From Cynocephalus volans (lineage: Eukaryota > Chordata > Mammalia > Dermoptera > Cynocephalidae): DNA of 64,000 nt. The stretch is taken from NCBI RefSeq assembly GCF_027409185.1, contig NC_084478.1:85233624-85297623 (forward strand), given 5' to 3'. Both the position numbers and the translations under genes were made by a program. Under the pieces are notes generated by a model. It searched no databases, was not told the origin of the DNA, and saw only the letters and a list, made by a program, of their open reading frames with translations. Position 1 is the first letter of the stretch, and each line of letters opens with the position of its first letter. Shown here piece after piece: positions 1-11,940 of this stretch.

Positions 1-639
1 TGAGAAAAGGTCAGTGCCTGAGGTGGACAGGTCAAGATGAGGCAGAATATAGGGAAGTCCTGGGCCTTGAAGGGGTGAGAGCACTGAGGACAAATTTTGT
101 CTATTTAATACTTTGCTTCAACGGTTTGCTGTTAACACCCCTGTCCAGCTGTAGCTGGGAAAATATGAAAATGGCTTGTTTTCTCTCCCCCTTCATGCTG
201 GCTGGAATTCAAGAGAAGGTTTAGGAATATCTGTTCCATCGTCATGTGCCACTGGGTTCCCACAGTTTGAGTCCAGCTAATAGGAAAGTTGGCAAAGAGA
301 AATGATGCCCAATGACAGCTGGGCTGGGATGATTCCAGCTGTTGGAGACCCCTGGTTACTGGACACAACCCAAGTGACTTCCTGTATGATCTGTCCATTG
401 GCATCAGGGTTAACAGAGAGTTGGAGAAAAACTGTGGTGACTCAAATAGCCACACCTCTTGGGTTTTGTGATTTGTTCTCATACCGGGTCTTGGGCAGTG
501 AGGTCACAAGCTACCCTCTGCTACTTAATGAGCTCAGGATAGTCAGAGAAATGAGATACTTAGAGAATAAGGGAACTAAGACTTGAAGCTCAGAAGTAAT
601 CTGCCAGAGCAAAGCAAAGAACTAAAGGCTCCATTGAGC

Positions 640-1760
640 TGGTGTTCCTCAGAGTTTAGCACCCAGAACTGAATCATGACCTGGTTTCTAGTTTCCTCGC
701 CATATTGGCCACTCTCTTTCGAACATGCTTCTGTTTTTTCATATCGCTCTGTAAACAGTACTCTCAGTGTGGTCTGACCAACTCAGCAGAGTAGGTTAAT
801 CCCCTCCCATGTGCTAGTTACTAGACCTCTATCAATGCAACCTTAGATCACAGTAGCTTTTATTTCCCCTTATTTTTTCTCCATTTTTTTACATTAGCTT
901 TTTAATGATTTTTAATCTTTTGGGGGGGGAGGGGGCGGTGACTGGCCAGTACGGGGATCCAAACCCTTGACCATGGTGTTACGACACTGCACTCTAACCA
1001 ACTGAGCTAACAGGCCAGCCCTGATGGCCTTTTAATAATCCCACGATCACCCATGACACTGAGTTTACCTGTTCAATCAAATCCTTTAAGCTATTATTGT
1101 GTATGTTTTGCTAAGCCACATCTTCCCATTGCAGAGATAGGCAGACTTGCATATAATTAAGATGCACAGAAACACAAAATAACAGTACACGTTTTCAAGA
1201 AAATATGCGTGGTTGCCTGAAGTGGGAGGTGGATGGGAGCCGAGTGCGGAGATAAAAAGAAAGAAAGAAATAGATAACTAAAAAGCCTTTGCGCAGACCA
1301 GTTATGATAATAGACCACGAACCAAGGAGAATGGTTAACTCAACTATCTATACTCCCCCTCTCCAACAAAGCCCCAAACACAAAACACCTTGGGAAATTG
1401 GTTTTGGGGACCGACTTTACATTGATTCTAATTAAGCTTATCTTGTTGGAGCCAGCCCATCTTTCCATCCTCTTGAAATCTCTTTGAATCTTAATTGTGT
1501 CATTCTTCCCAACTGTATGTCTTCTGGAACTAGGGTAAGCAGTCCCCCTAAGTCCTCTTACAAGTCATTGATTAAAATGTTAAACAGGGCAGAACCAAGA
1601 GCAGGACCTTGTTTGGTGCAACTGAAGATTTGGGTCCATTAACTCAGTGTCTGATTAACCCCTACTTGGCACTAGGTATTTTCCCTTTCCCTCCTACCAT
1701 TTTGTGTCAATCTCTTTTCCTAAGACTCCTTTCTTTGTACTGTAAGAGTCAGTAACAGCC
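640..1760 (+). repeat. CR1/L3-like LINE relic, split by a CYN SINE
   Basis: The text at 650-860 (cccagaactgaat..., gtggtctgaccaactcagcagagta, ctctatcaatgcaacc, agatcacagtagctttta) and at 1440-1620 (tcattgattaaaatgttaaac followed by agggcagaacc) matches my memory of the 3' half of CR1/L3-clade LINEs. Both blocks lie on the + strand in family order and are separated by the younger SINE at 937-1021. The copy is highly decayed and non-coding. A profile search is needed to fix subfamily and limits. Confidence 0.55.
937..1021 (-). mobile_element. CYN SINE, monomer
   Basis: Reverse complement of a tRNA-Ile-like unit: B-box side acggggatccaaaccc, anticodon-stem region, and A-box side aactgagctaacaggccagcc. 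The T-rich stretch to its left is the reversed tail. It interrupts the older CR1/L3-like relic. Confidence 0.8.
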
Positions 1761-3133
1761 AGATTGAGAATAAAACTTGGAGGATTTCAATGCGAGACGC
1801 CAAAGGCCAAACCCTGAGTGCTCTACAGAATGGCAGGAGAAGAACCTTAAATCCTTCATGTAGACCCAGGCGGGCCATGGAAACACATGCACACAAAGCT
1901 GCCACACCTGAACATGCACCCGCCAGCCTGAGTCACTGGGACTCTGCAGGAGACTTCCCACTGGAGTTTTGAGCCTGATTTCAAAATAAACTGCTTAAAA
2001 TGTTTGATGGTTTAAGGAATCAGTTCTAATCCCTATGTAGATTACATACAATTATTATTACCCTTAAGAATTGCATTTTGGGATAAGAAAGCCAGCCAGA
2101 TATGAGCTCATTTCATACCTTCGGATGCCTCAGACAGTCATGTCAAGTTTTTGGTCTGTATGTTGAAAAATATGGTTAGAGACAGGAATATCAAAGAGGA
2201 ATCTAGTTGACTATTATGTCTGTATCCAGATAATAGATGTCCTATTCTAGGACAAAATCGTGAAGTCTTCAGTATCACCAGGATTTCAATTCTGGTCCTT
2301 TTTCCCTCTTAATAGTTGACTTCTCCTTTTCTCCCACTGCTGCTGGGTAAATGAAAACATTTTCAAATCCTCACCTCTAATCTTTTCAGCTACAAGGACT
2401 TTCTGAATTTCTTCCCCTTCCCCTTAAAGTTGTTACATCTCAAATCAGTATCGAGTCCAGTACTACTTACCAACTCTTCGCCATGGATAAACTTAAAATT
2501 CTCCAGAGAGAGGGGGAGAATAACAGGCTTGTCAGCTTGGGGCTGTACTGGCTGGGAACACTTTTTAGGAGAAGGCTCCCACGAGGCCAAGTTTTGCCTC
2601 GTGCCATAAGCTGGAGGAACAAACTTAGTGAGTGGCCTGTGTGGCCTTTGTTAGAGTCAGCTACAGGCAGTTGACAGCCTCATGTGGCTTTAAGGACATG
2701 AGAGCTGAGAGGGTGCAAAACAAGTTCAACCTAGAGGACAGCAAGGTAATGCTGTGTGCTCTAGGGAAGTGACTTTGGGAAAGACACAGAAACCTGGCCT
2801 CATTCTTGCATTTAGAAAGCTGCCGTCCCAGTTTTGAAATGGGAGGTATTTGACAGCAATAGTACCTTGTAGTTATGCAGGTTTTGTAGCCAAAGCCTTC
2901 TCCTGGTCTCTTCCTCATAATAGGCCTAAGAATGTTGAGGAGAAGCAGAGATCGTTTCCTCCGTTTTATATATGGAAAAACCGAGGCCCAGAGAGACTGA
3001 GTGCCTTCTCTGAGGTTTCCTTCTTGCTGCAAAAGATAGTTTCATCAGGTAATTCACCAAAGGCACACAAGGCGGGCCTGCAGTGGACAAACGATGAGGA
3101 AGGAGCTCGTGTCGCCCGAACAGCTTCTCTTAG

Positions 3134-4663
<1,530 letters not shown>

Positions 4664-4909
4664 AAGAAACTCACACGTGAATGTGTTTTCCGGGAACAGT
4701 TTGAAGAAAACTGGTACAACACCTATGCCTCCACCTTGTACAAACACTCGGACTCGGAGAGACAGTATTATGTGGCCCTGAATAAAGACGGCTCACCCCG
4801 GGAGGGATACAGGACTAAACGACACCAGAAATTCACTCACTTTTTACCCAGGCCAGTGGATCCTTCTAAGTTGCCCTCCATGTCCAGAGACCTCTTCCGC
4901 TATAGGTAA
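4664..4909 (+). CDS. FGF16: FGF16 exon 3 (C-terminal coding exon)
   Basis: Terminal coding exon of FGF16: 81 codons and a TAA stop at 4907-4909. It begins in phase 0 with [20 protein letters not shown], continues through [20 protein letters not shown], then [20 protein letters not shown], and ends [21 protein letters not shown]. This is the second half of the FGF beta-trefoil. The basic stretch YRTKRHQK lies in the region that contacts heparan sulfate in FGFs, and LPRPVDP is typical of the FGF9/16/20 group. With exon 2 it gives 115 residues; human FGF16, as I recall, has 207, so exon 1 should supply about 92. The reading frame is intact. The gene is convergent with ATRX; nothing suggests the two are coregulated. 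Confidence 0.96.
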   Translation, partial: KKLTRECVFREQFEENWYNTYASTLYKHSDSERQYYVALNKDGSPREGYRTKRHQKFTHFLPRPVDPSKLPSMSRDLFRYR

Positions 4910-5493
4910 TGGACCCTTCACAGTGTGACCTCTGTGACCCATGTACTCTGGGGCCACGGTTGTCTCTGCAAGCACTATACTCATAGCTTTTCGATCCTTC
5001 CTTCCTATCAATTTAGATAACAGAGAAGCACTTACTGTTCAACTCAACCCAGATGTTTCCTTGTTGTTCAAAATGTATATCAACGTTTGGTTGTTTGGGG
5101 GAGGGTTGTGGGGGAGGGGTGGGCTTGAGGGAATTTTGTATATACTTTTTTCCTTACTCATGTTCTTTCCCCTGAGGTGGCATTACAAAGAATGGAGACC
5201 CTTACCAAGGGCCAGGGGTGTCTTGCTCTACAATCTACCCAAATACCTTGACATTGGGTATAAACAAAAGACCAAGGAATCTGCCATAGATGCTACCTAC
5301 AGAGCTTTGGAAAAATCCCATTAAGAAAATCCTTGAGGCTATAGCCCTGCTGTAAGCCATCCCTGCATTGGCTCTGCAGATTTCTCATCTGTCCTGACAT
5401 GCAGTTTTCCTGCCATTGAAAGTGGGAGATGGGGCAGGTTGTAAGAAAATGATATTAAAATGTAAGCGTGGATACTGTGCATAAGGACAAACT

Positions 5494-5540
5494 ATTTATG
5501 AAATGTATATGCTATTTATTTTATATATTTATTTATTTCA
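5494..5540 (+). promoter_or_regulatory. AU-rich element in the FGF16 3'UTR
   Basis: Four ATTTA pentamers (5494, 5514, 5527, 5531), the last two overlapping in tatttatttatttca. Elements of this kind commonly bind mRNA-decay factors in growth-factor transcripts. The motif is visible; its function here is inferred. Confidence 0.55.
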
Positions 5541-5645
5541 AAATAATATTATTTTTAATGAGAGATGCTATGACTGGATTTTCATCAGAAAGAATAAGGT
5601 CCTACTGAAATAGGATAAAATGAGTTATTAAAGGCTTTTATTGGC

Positions 5646-5651
5646 AATAAA
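5646..5651 (+). terminator. FGF16: FGF16 polyadenylation signal
   Basis: Canonical AATAAA about 740 bases after the stop codon, followed by T-rich DNA (ttgtctttatattgtaaacc). No competing signal of equal strength follows before repeats begin. Confidence 0.75.
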
Positions 5652-5679
5652 ATTGTCTTTATATTGTAAACCACTGTCT

Positions 5680-6199
5680 AATTCTATTGATTTGTATATT
5701 TAATAGGATTGGAAAGTTGGCTAGTTTCTTTCTCCCCAACTCATTAGAATTTCCTCACGTCGGCATCACATTGTCTATGCTAGAAGATTCCATCATCCAC
5801 TATGTTAGCATTATCTAGGGACCCTATGTGAAATCTTGGTGTGCCTTTCTGGTTCTATGACTTTAAACTTAGAGGTGAATCAAAGCTTCAGAAAGGCCTG
5901 GACCAACAGCTCTTACTGAAGCTCCCATTTGTGCTTAGGACTAGACATAGAGAAAGTCCCTTTGGGACTCAGTTAGGTCCCAAAGCCTAAGGTCAGAAAC
6001 CCTGATTGGTGGCTTCTTGCTTCAGATATGAAGACGAAGGGATTCAAAATAAGCAGCAATCAACAAGCAGACTGATTTTTTGAACCAATTACCTTCCCTT
6101 CTAGATGTTCTCCCACTTTCCCTCTTTACCTCCCCACCCATCCCCTGCCAGTGCTTCTCCTAGGAAATTCTGGGAAGCTGTCAACAAATTCCCCTAAAG
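5680..6199. other. Intergenic DNA, nothing recognised
   Basis: Downstream flank of FGF16. I see no repeat family, RNA gene or convincing coding region here. Confidence 0.5.
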
Positions 6200-6367
6200 C
6201 AGTAGTGCTCAGAGTATATGGTCTCTTGACCAGCAGCATCATCTTGGAACTTGTTAGAGATGCAGATTATCAGAAACTTTGGGGGGGATAAGAGGGGCGG
6301 ACAGCAATCTGCATGTTCACAAGCCTTTCAGGGGGTTCCTGTATACAATAAAGTTTGAGAACCATTG
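6200..6367. mobile_element. hAT (MER5-like) MITE with TSD
   Basis: A 168-bp element with inverted ends (cagtagtgctcagag at left, gtttgagaaccattg at right) typical of MER5/Charlie hAT MITEs. It is flanked by a perfect 8-bp TSD ccctaaag at 6192-6199 and 6368-6375, the length expected for hAT. Confidence 0.85.
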
Positions 6368-6552
6368 CCCTAAAGGAATGTATTTTTTTATTGCTTTTGC
6401 AGCAGTATGACTTACAAATAAAGTTTTAGGGTAATTTCAGTCCATAAAACAAAAGTACAATGGCTGTAGTTGAAGTGGGGATGGATTCCTTGCAGCTCCC
6501 TCTTCCCAAGAGCAGCCCCTGAGGTATCTTAGTTTAAAATCCCTGACCTCTT

Positions 6553-6707
6553 GGGCCGAGCCCGTGGCGCACTCAGTAGAGTGTGGCGCTGGGAGCACGG
6601 CGACGCTCCCGCCGCGGGTTCGGATTCTATATAGGAATGACCTGTGCACTCACTGGCTGAGTGCCTGTCACGAAAACGACAAAAAAAATAAAAATAAAAA
6701 ATAAAAT
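6553..6707 (+). mobile_element. CYN SINE, GC-rich type
   Basis: Body gggccgagcccgtggcgcac... with the B-box gcgggttcgg and 3' cgaaaacgac plus A-rich tail. Flanked by a perfect 17-bp TSD aaaatccctgacctctt (6536-6552 and 6708-6724). Confidence 0.92.
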
Positions 6708-6890
6708 AAAATCCCTGACCTCTTTACTGATATTTAGCGAGGCAGGAGCATAGGGTTATTTGCACTTTAATAGTGAATGTTGTCAGAAGACAAGAACCAA
6801 GGAGATAAAAGTGTTGTTGAATTCACAGGCACCACAAATGCCTGGAGGGAGGTTTGAGGTTTCGGACAGTCCTTCCTAGTGCTGCTCAAT

Positions 6891-6992
6891 CATCATGTAG
6901 GGCATCCACTATTTTTTCAACCAACTATATGAGTAAATCAACATCATGTAGGGCATCCACTATTTTTTCAACCAACTATATGAGTAAATCAA
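6891..6992. repeat. Perfect 51-bp tandem duplication
   Basis: Two identical 51-bp units (6891-6941 and 6942-6992) beginning catcatgtagggcatccac. Identity is complete as far as I can read, so the event is recent. The DNA appears non-coding. Confidence 0.93.
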
Positions 6993-7112
6993 ATAGCTTA
7001 GGTAACAGCCCACTTAAAAAGCAAAACCAAAAGGTCTATATAAGCTCACCCAAATCTAAGTACCCATCAGAGAAGCCCCAAGTATGGGAATACATATGTG
7101 AAACAGCAATAA

Positions 7113-7222
7113 GGCTGGGTGGTTAGTTCAGTTGGTTAGAGCACAGTCTTATAACACCAAGGTCAAGGTTTTGGATCCTCATAACAGCCAGCCACCAAAA
7201 AAATAAAAGAAAAAGAAATAGC
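7113..7222 (+). mobile_element. CYN SINE, monomer
   Basis: tRNA-Ile-like unit (A-box side ggttagttcagttgg, B-box side ggttttggatcc) with A-rich tail; near-TSDs gaaacagcaa and gaaatagcaa flank it. Confidence 0.85.
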
Positions 7223-8139
7223 AAATAAAACTATTTGATAAAAAGCGCTAAATTGTGTGGTTTGTGTGATCATAGACCAGAATTTTAATCAGTGGAACAC
7301 CAAGGTGGACATCTCAGTGGGCTAGGGTGATTAGGGTTTGAGTTTCCCAAAAGGGGTAATATCTGCTATGAGGAACCAACAGGATATGGAGAAGCAAAGA
7401 GGCTGATTGAGGGGTTCATGTTGGACTGCCAGGAAGAAACACCACCTCTAGAGGTCTCTGAAGAAGAGTAAAAATCAGCTACATGACATTTTTTTAAATC
7501 ACATTTTTAATGAGCATCACACCATTCTTTTAAAACCAAAATTTTACTCATGTCCTCCATGTTCAGCTACCTAGAACTTTTGATTCACAGCTGCAACTTC
7601 TGAGGACTTGTGAGATACATGAGATCTGTGATAACCAATAGGAAGCTGGTACTTCCCTGTGAGCAGGGCCAGTGTTACTCTAGCAGGGCACTTGACATGG
7701 GCCTGGCAAGGCCACAAGCACTGTACTTGCTGCAGGGCAGGATTTGCAAGAAGAACAACACTGTAATGAAAAAGAGAAAGACCCCAAATGCTAGAGTCAA
7801 TTCCTACCTTTTTCCTCTGGATGGAAGTAGAGGGTAGAAGACTTGAAGAATGATGTAGGGTCCCAAAACACAGCAGAAGCTCACTCTTGGTGTTGAACTT
7901 TGGGGGCTAACAGTTAATGGGCATGTGGCTAGAATATAGCAATGGCAACTGTTCTCATTTTCAAAAAGAGAGGAATGATAAATTCTGGAAACAAATATAA
8001 GATGGATGATCTAGATCAATTGACATCTGATTGACATTATATCCCCAAAGTGCTAAAGTAATGGATTTTGTGCCGACCTAAAGTAAGCTCTGGAGGAGCT
8101 CTGGTTTTGGATGACAACATGTGTGGAGACCATTTCTTA
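7223..8139. other. Intergenic DNA, nothing recognised
   Basis: No gene or repeat family recognised. Short open frames occur on both strands without recognisable domains. Confidence 0.45.
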
Positions 8140-8222
8140 CTCATCTTTGCATCCCATCTCAGTGTTTAGGATGTCCCTGGAACAGAACAGGCACTTGAGA
8201 AATGTGTGTTGAATAAATGAAT
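8140..8222 (+). repeat. L2/MIR-like 3' tail
   Basis: Resembles the L2/MIR tail: ctggaacagaacaggcactt and gttgaataaatgaatg in the family's order. Old and diverged. Confidence 0.4.
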
Positions 8223-8554
8223 GTGTGGTTGAAAGAATGAATGAGTAAATGAACGATGGACAAAAACATAGATGCCTTCTTTAGTGAATACATATATGAT
8301 ACAAATGCCGGGCTAGAGAGAGCAAATGAATTATGTAACAATCATCTAAAGTGTTATGCTAAGCTGTGAGTATACTTAAATAGGCACAATGACAAACTAG
8401 AGTGTGTCTGGAGAAAGATAGTGAGGTCTCTGTCACTGGAAGTGTTTAAGCAGAGGCTAGACAACCACTTGACAAGTATATTGCATCATTTAGAGGGGAC
8501 AGGGTAAATACTAGATAAAGATGGCAGCATGTGGCATTCATTTACTAACCTATA

Positions 8555-8632
8555 TGAGGGTACTTCAAAAAGTTTATGGCACGTTTATGGTATTTTAATT
8601 CCATTTTTCCATGAACTTTTAAAGCACCCTCG
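8555..8632. mobile_element. Mariner-type MITE, about 78 bp
   Basis: Near-palindromic element: left end tgagggtacttcaaaaagtt, right end gaacttttaaagcaccctcg, with TA dinucleotides immediately outside both ends. Size and TA target resemble MADE1-like mariner MITEs. The family name is not certain. Confidence 0.7.
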
Positions 8633-9040
8633 TATATTCTGTGGGACTCCCAGAATTCTCCTGAGCACCAATAGTGTTCCAAGAAAGAATATGTAAGACC
8701 TAAAAGTGCTACCCAACTGCCATTCCAGGCCAAAAAAAAAAAACACAGTAGAAGTTTTCAGAATTTCCAAACTTGAGGTTCACAAGGTCCTTAAAGGTCC
8801 ACAGAAGGCCCCCTGGGTCCAGACTCCCCAAAACAATATGCAGAATTTTATGCACATGTACATTTGGCCCTTCATTGGTCCCGAAAGAGTCCTCCAAAGT
8901 TTTAGGAACAACTACCCTAGGAATAAGCCTCAAAGCATAAGAATTGGTGGCCACTGTGATCCTATGTGAAAACCTTGACAGAGTCTTTAGGTGTTTCTTT
9001 GTTTTTTTGTTTTTTTTTTTTTCAAAGATGTAGAATTTAC

Positions 9041-9180
9041 GGGCCAAGCCCGTGGCGCACTCAGGAGAGTGCGGCGCTGGGAGCACGGCGACGCTCCCGC
9101 CGCGGGTTCGGATCCTATATAAGACTGGCCGGTGCACTCACTGGCTGAGTGCCGGTCACGAAAAAAAGACAAAAAAAAAA
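9041..9180 (+). mobile_element. CYN SINE, GC-rich type
   Basis: Body gggccaagcccgtggcgcac... to cacgaaaaaaagac with A tail. TSD aaagatgtaga(a)tttac at 9024-9040 and 9179-9195. Confidence 0.92.
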
Positions 9181-9195
9181 AGATGTAGATTTTAC

Positions 9196-10139
9196 ATGTG
9201 AAACCTTTGACTCCTGTCCTCTCAGAGATAACTTCAAGTTTGGCAAAAAGGAGGTGAGAATGGAGGGAGGGAGGAGCTGGGACAGCTGCACTGCTCAGTG
9301 GTTCTGAACAAAGCCCACCCCCGGGCCAGCCCTGATAGCAGTCCTGATAGCAGCAAGACTCTCCTTCCCCTCCCTACAAGCCCCTTTTCACCCCCACTGC
9401 CATTGATGAATGTTGCTCATGCTCAAAACTCAACAAGAGACTGAATCTACCAGGCTCAGACACAAGGACCTTATCAGAGCCATCAGGGCAGGCACCCTCC
9501 CAAAAGGAATCTAATCAAAGGCTTGAAATAATAAAAAGAACCCATATTTGTCTTACCTTCAAGTCACTGCAGCATTTAGCCACCAAATCTCTGGCTGTGT
9601 AGTCAGAAATCCGTCAGGCTCAGCGCTCTAGGGGGCCACAGATCACCTGGGCTCTGTCCCAGTTGCCTGGAGTGCAGCCCCAGCCTTCCTCCTCCTGAAG
9701 AGGCCGACCCTAGGGTACCGCTTTCCTTCTCTCCAAAGTAGTTGGACCTACATTGCCTTTCTCAGCATTTCATGAACTGGGATCTGTCAGGAAGAATGTG
9801 GGAGAAAGGAAAAAGGGAACAGAGAGGAGAGATCCTCTCTTTTGAAAAGACATTCACCATCAGTCATCTAACTCCCTTGCTCAACAGGAGGATCAAAACA
9901 TAATTTAGTTTGTCATTCCCAGAGCTTCCTCATCCTCGACAGAAAATGGAAGAGCTTTTCTAGTAGGCCTCTATACCAGGGCGCTGGCGGCAAGTGTTTC
10001 CTTGACCCTCCAGTCTCCCTCCCGTCCTCCATCCCAGTATAGGCTGTTTCCCTCTGCATCTCTTTCAGCCCTGTTCTTTATCATTTGCAATGGAGCCAAA
10101 GACATGCAGGTAACATTTTCTTCTGGCCCTGGAATCAAA
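9196..10139. other. Intergenic DNA, nothing recognised
   Basis: Slightly GC-richer than its surroundings. I see no repeat family, RNA gene or coding exon. Confidence 0.45.
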
Positions 10140-10148
10140 CCAACCTCG

Positions 10149-10372
10149 TTTTTTTTTTTTTTCAAAAGGTGACCGGTAGGGGCCGGCCCGTGGCTCACTC
10201 GGGAGAGTGCGGTGCTGATAACACCAAGGCCACGGGTTCGGATCCCCTATAGGGATGGCCGGTTCGCTCACTGTCTGAGCGTGGTGCTGTCAAAAGGTGA
10301 CCGGTAAGGGGATCCTAACCCTTGACTTGGTGTTGTCAGCACCACGCTCTCCCAAGTGAGCCACGGCTGGCC
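10149..10372 (-). mobile_element. CYN SINE (-) interrupted by a second CYN SINE (+)
   Basis: The outer element is on the - strand: reversed tail at 10149-10162, body resuming at 10307 (aggggatcctaacccttgac) and ending ggctggccc. It is broken at 10179-10290 by a + strand copy. TSD of the outer copy is ccaacctcg (10140-10148 and 10373-10381). Confidence 0.85.
10179..10290 (+). mobile_element. CYN SINE nested inside a CYN SINE, 3' truncated
   Basis: gggccggcccgtggctcact... to gagcgtggtgctgt without an A tail, flanked by a perfect 16-bp repeat caaaaggtgaccggta (10163-10178 and 10291-10306). That repeat is the target inside the older SINE. Confidence 0.8.
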
Positions 10373-10386
10373 CCAACCTCGTTTTA

Positions 10387-10527
10387 TTTATTTATTTATT
10401 TATTTTTGTCGTTTTTTCGTGACCGGTGCACTCACCGGTCAGTCCTATATAGGATCCGAACCCGCAGCGGGAGCGACGCCGCACTGCCAGCGCCGCACTC
10501 TACCAAGTGCGCCACGGGCTCGGCCCC
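10387..10527 (-). mobile_element. CYN SINE, GC-rich type, third insertion at the same target
   Basis: T-rich reversed tail, tttttcgtgaccggtgcact... to cgccacgggctcggcccc. TSD ccaacctcgtttta (10373-10386 and 10528-10541) re-uses the target already duplicated by the neighbouring SINE. Confidence 0.9.
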
Positions 10528-10569
10528 CCAACCTCGTTTTAAATCAAACTCCTTTACCTCCTCTTTGAC

Positions 10570-10790
10570 CCTGAACAAATTCATTAATTCATTAATTCAG
10601 CAAGTATCTATTGAGCACTTATTACATCTTTAGAGATATAAAGCTGAATAAGACAGAGTTCCTCTCATTTCATGGTCTAGCCAGGAAGACAAACATAAAC
10701 AAGTAGTTCTACATGTAACAAGTGCTGTAAAGGAAGAGTACGAGGTGTATATCAGGGAGGCATAACGTATTCAGGGGATTAGGGAAGGCA
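10570..10790 (+). repeat. L2 LINE 3' fragment
   Basis: aattcagcaagtatctattgagcacttatt followed by a decayed 'tggtctagccaggaagac' block is the usual order of an L2 3' end. Confidence 0.55.
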
Positions 10791-10964
10791 TCCTAAAAAG
10801 TGATGCTTAGCCTGAGCCCTGAAGGGTGAGTAGGAATTAGCATAGTGGACGTAGGAATAATTTTCCAGGCAGAGGAAACAGGACTATGTGAAAGTCTAGA
10901 GGCATGAAGGAGTTAGGCACAATGAAAAGAAAAAAAAAAAAAAAAACTACAAGAAAGTATGGCT

Positions 10965-11095
10965 GATTTGTAGGAAGCCACACTGTCCTCACCTGTAAAA
11001 TGGGAATGATCATAGCTCATTGGCTCCTTCAATGGCTGTTGCTGCGAAGATTAAGACTAAGTATGGAAATATTAAGTAAGAAATGAGCACATGCA
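10965..11095 (+). repeat. MIR-like SINE relic
   Basis: Core words ctcacctgtaaaatgggaat and gctgcgaagattaa are those of MIR. Diverged. Confidence 0.4.
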
Positions 11096-11940
11096 TCAGT
11101 CATTCCCCTCTCCCAGATGTATGATTCTGCTGGCATTTTACATAGGTGCCAGAAAGCGAGGTGGCACATGGGGCAGCCACATCCTCCAAATGCTGGCCTC
11201 TTACTAAGAATGTCTCATTAGAGCCCCCACCTGGAAACTCCATCTTCTACGGTATCTGATATGAAACAAAGGTACATACATATTCAGTTTTCCCCAACTT
11301 TTATTTTAGTTATATTTTAATAGTGCATCCTAGGGCCCAGGGTCCTTCCTTCTCCAGGCTGCCATAACCACACCATGAATAGACAGTGTCATCCAGGTCC
11401 GTCCCATCTTCATTTCTCTTCCGTATAGTCCTTATAGTGCCCTGTGATCCCCATCCCAGTCCCCTTTACAGTGCACCACACTCCTAGTAAACCCCTAGTG
11501 ACAGGCGCATGCTTGCCCTGTTTGTTTCCAATTTCGCTGTGTCCCACCAGTTGTAAATGTTCCGAATTTCCAAAGCCCAGCACACCACCCTAACCTCACC
11601 TAACTCTATATCCTATATGTTTTTCCAGGCTTCCCCCTTAAGCTATTATGCCCACACCCAATAGGTCCCAGAACTCTCCCCCAATGTAAACGCAAGGCAC
11701 AGCCTTCTCAGTGTACAGCCTGAATGTCATGTATATATCCAGCACGGGGTAATTTAGCCCCCACCCAAAGCCCGATCCAAGTCAGTTTAAAGTGCTCACT
11801 TTCTCTGCTTCTGCTCTTGGGTTGCCAACAGTGCTAGACAAAGCTATGAAAACTGGGTCATCAGATGGCTGCACTACCAATACAGTCTTGTCCATCTCAA
11901 GTGGACCAGCACTTTTCTGCTTGACAGTCCTTTGATTCAG
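11096..11940. other. Intergenic DNA, nothing recognised
   Basis: No recognisable repeat or coding exon. It ends at the sharp boundary where similarity to 55260 begins. Confidence 0.45.

Larger units (their letters stand above)
4910..5675 (+). other. FGF16: FGF16 3'UTR
   Basis: Runs from the stop codon to just past the only well-placed AATAAA (5646-5651). It carries an AU-rich block at 5490-5560. A long open frame starting at 4941 overlaps it but shows no recognisable domain and begins in the UTR, so I treat it as chance. The exact cleavage point is inferred. Confidence 0.8.

Noticed and set aside
132..586. Overlapping open frames on both strands at the left edge
   Set aside because: No splice-site-bounded similarity to FGF16 exon 1 or any family I know; chance frames in intron 1.
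4941..5324. 127-codon open frame after FGF16
   Set aside because: It lies in the FGF16 3'UTR, has no recognisable domain, and its composition looks non-coding.
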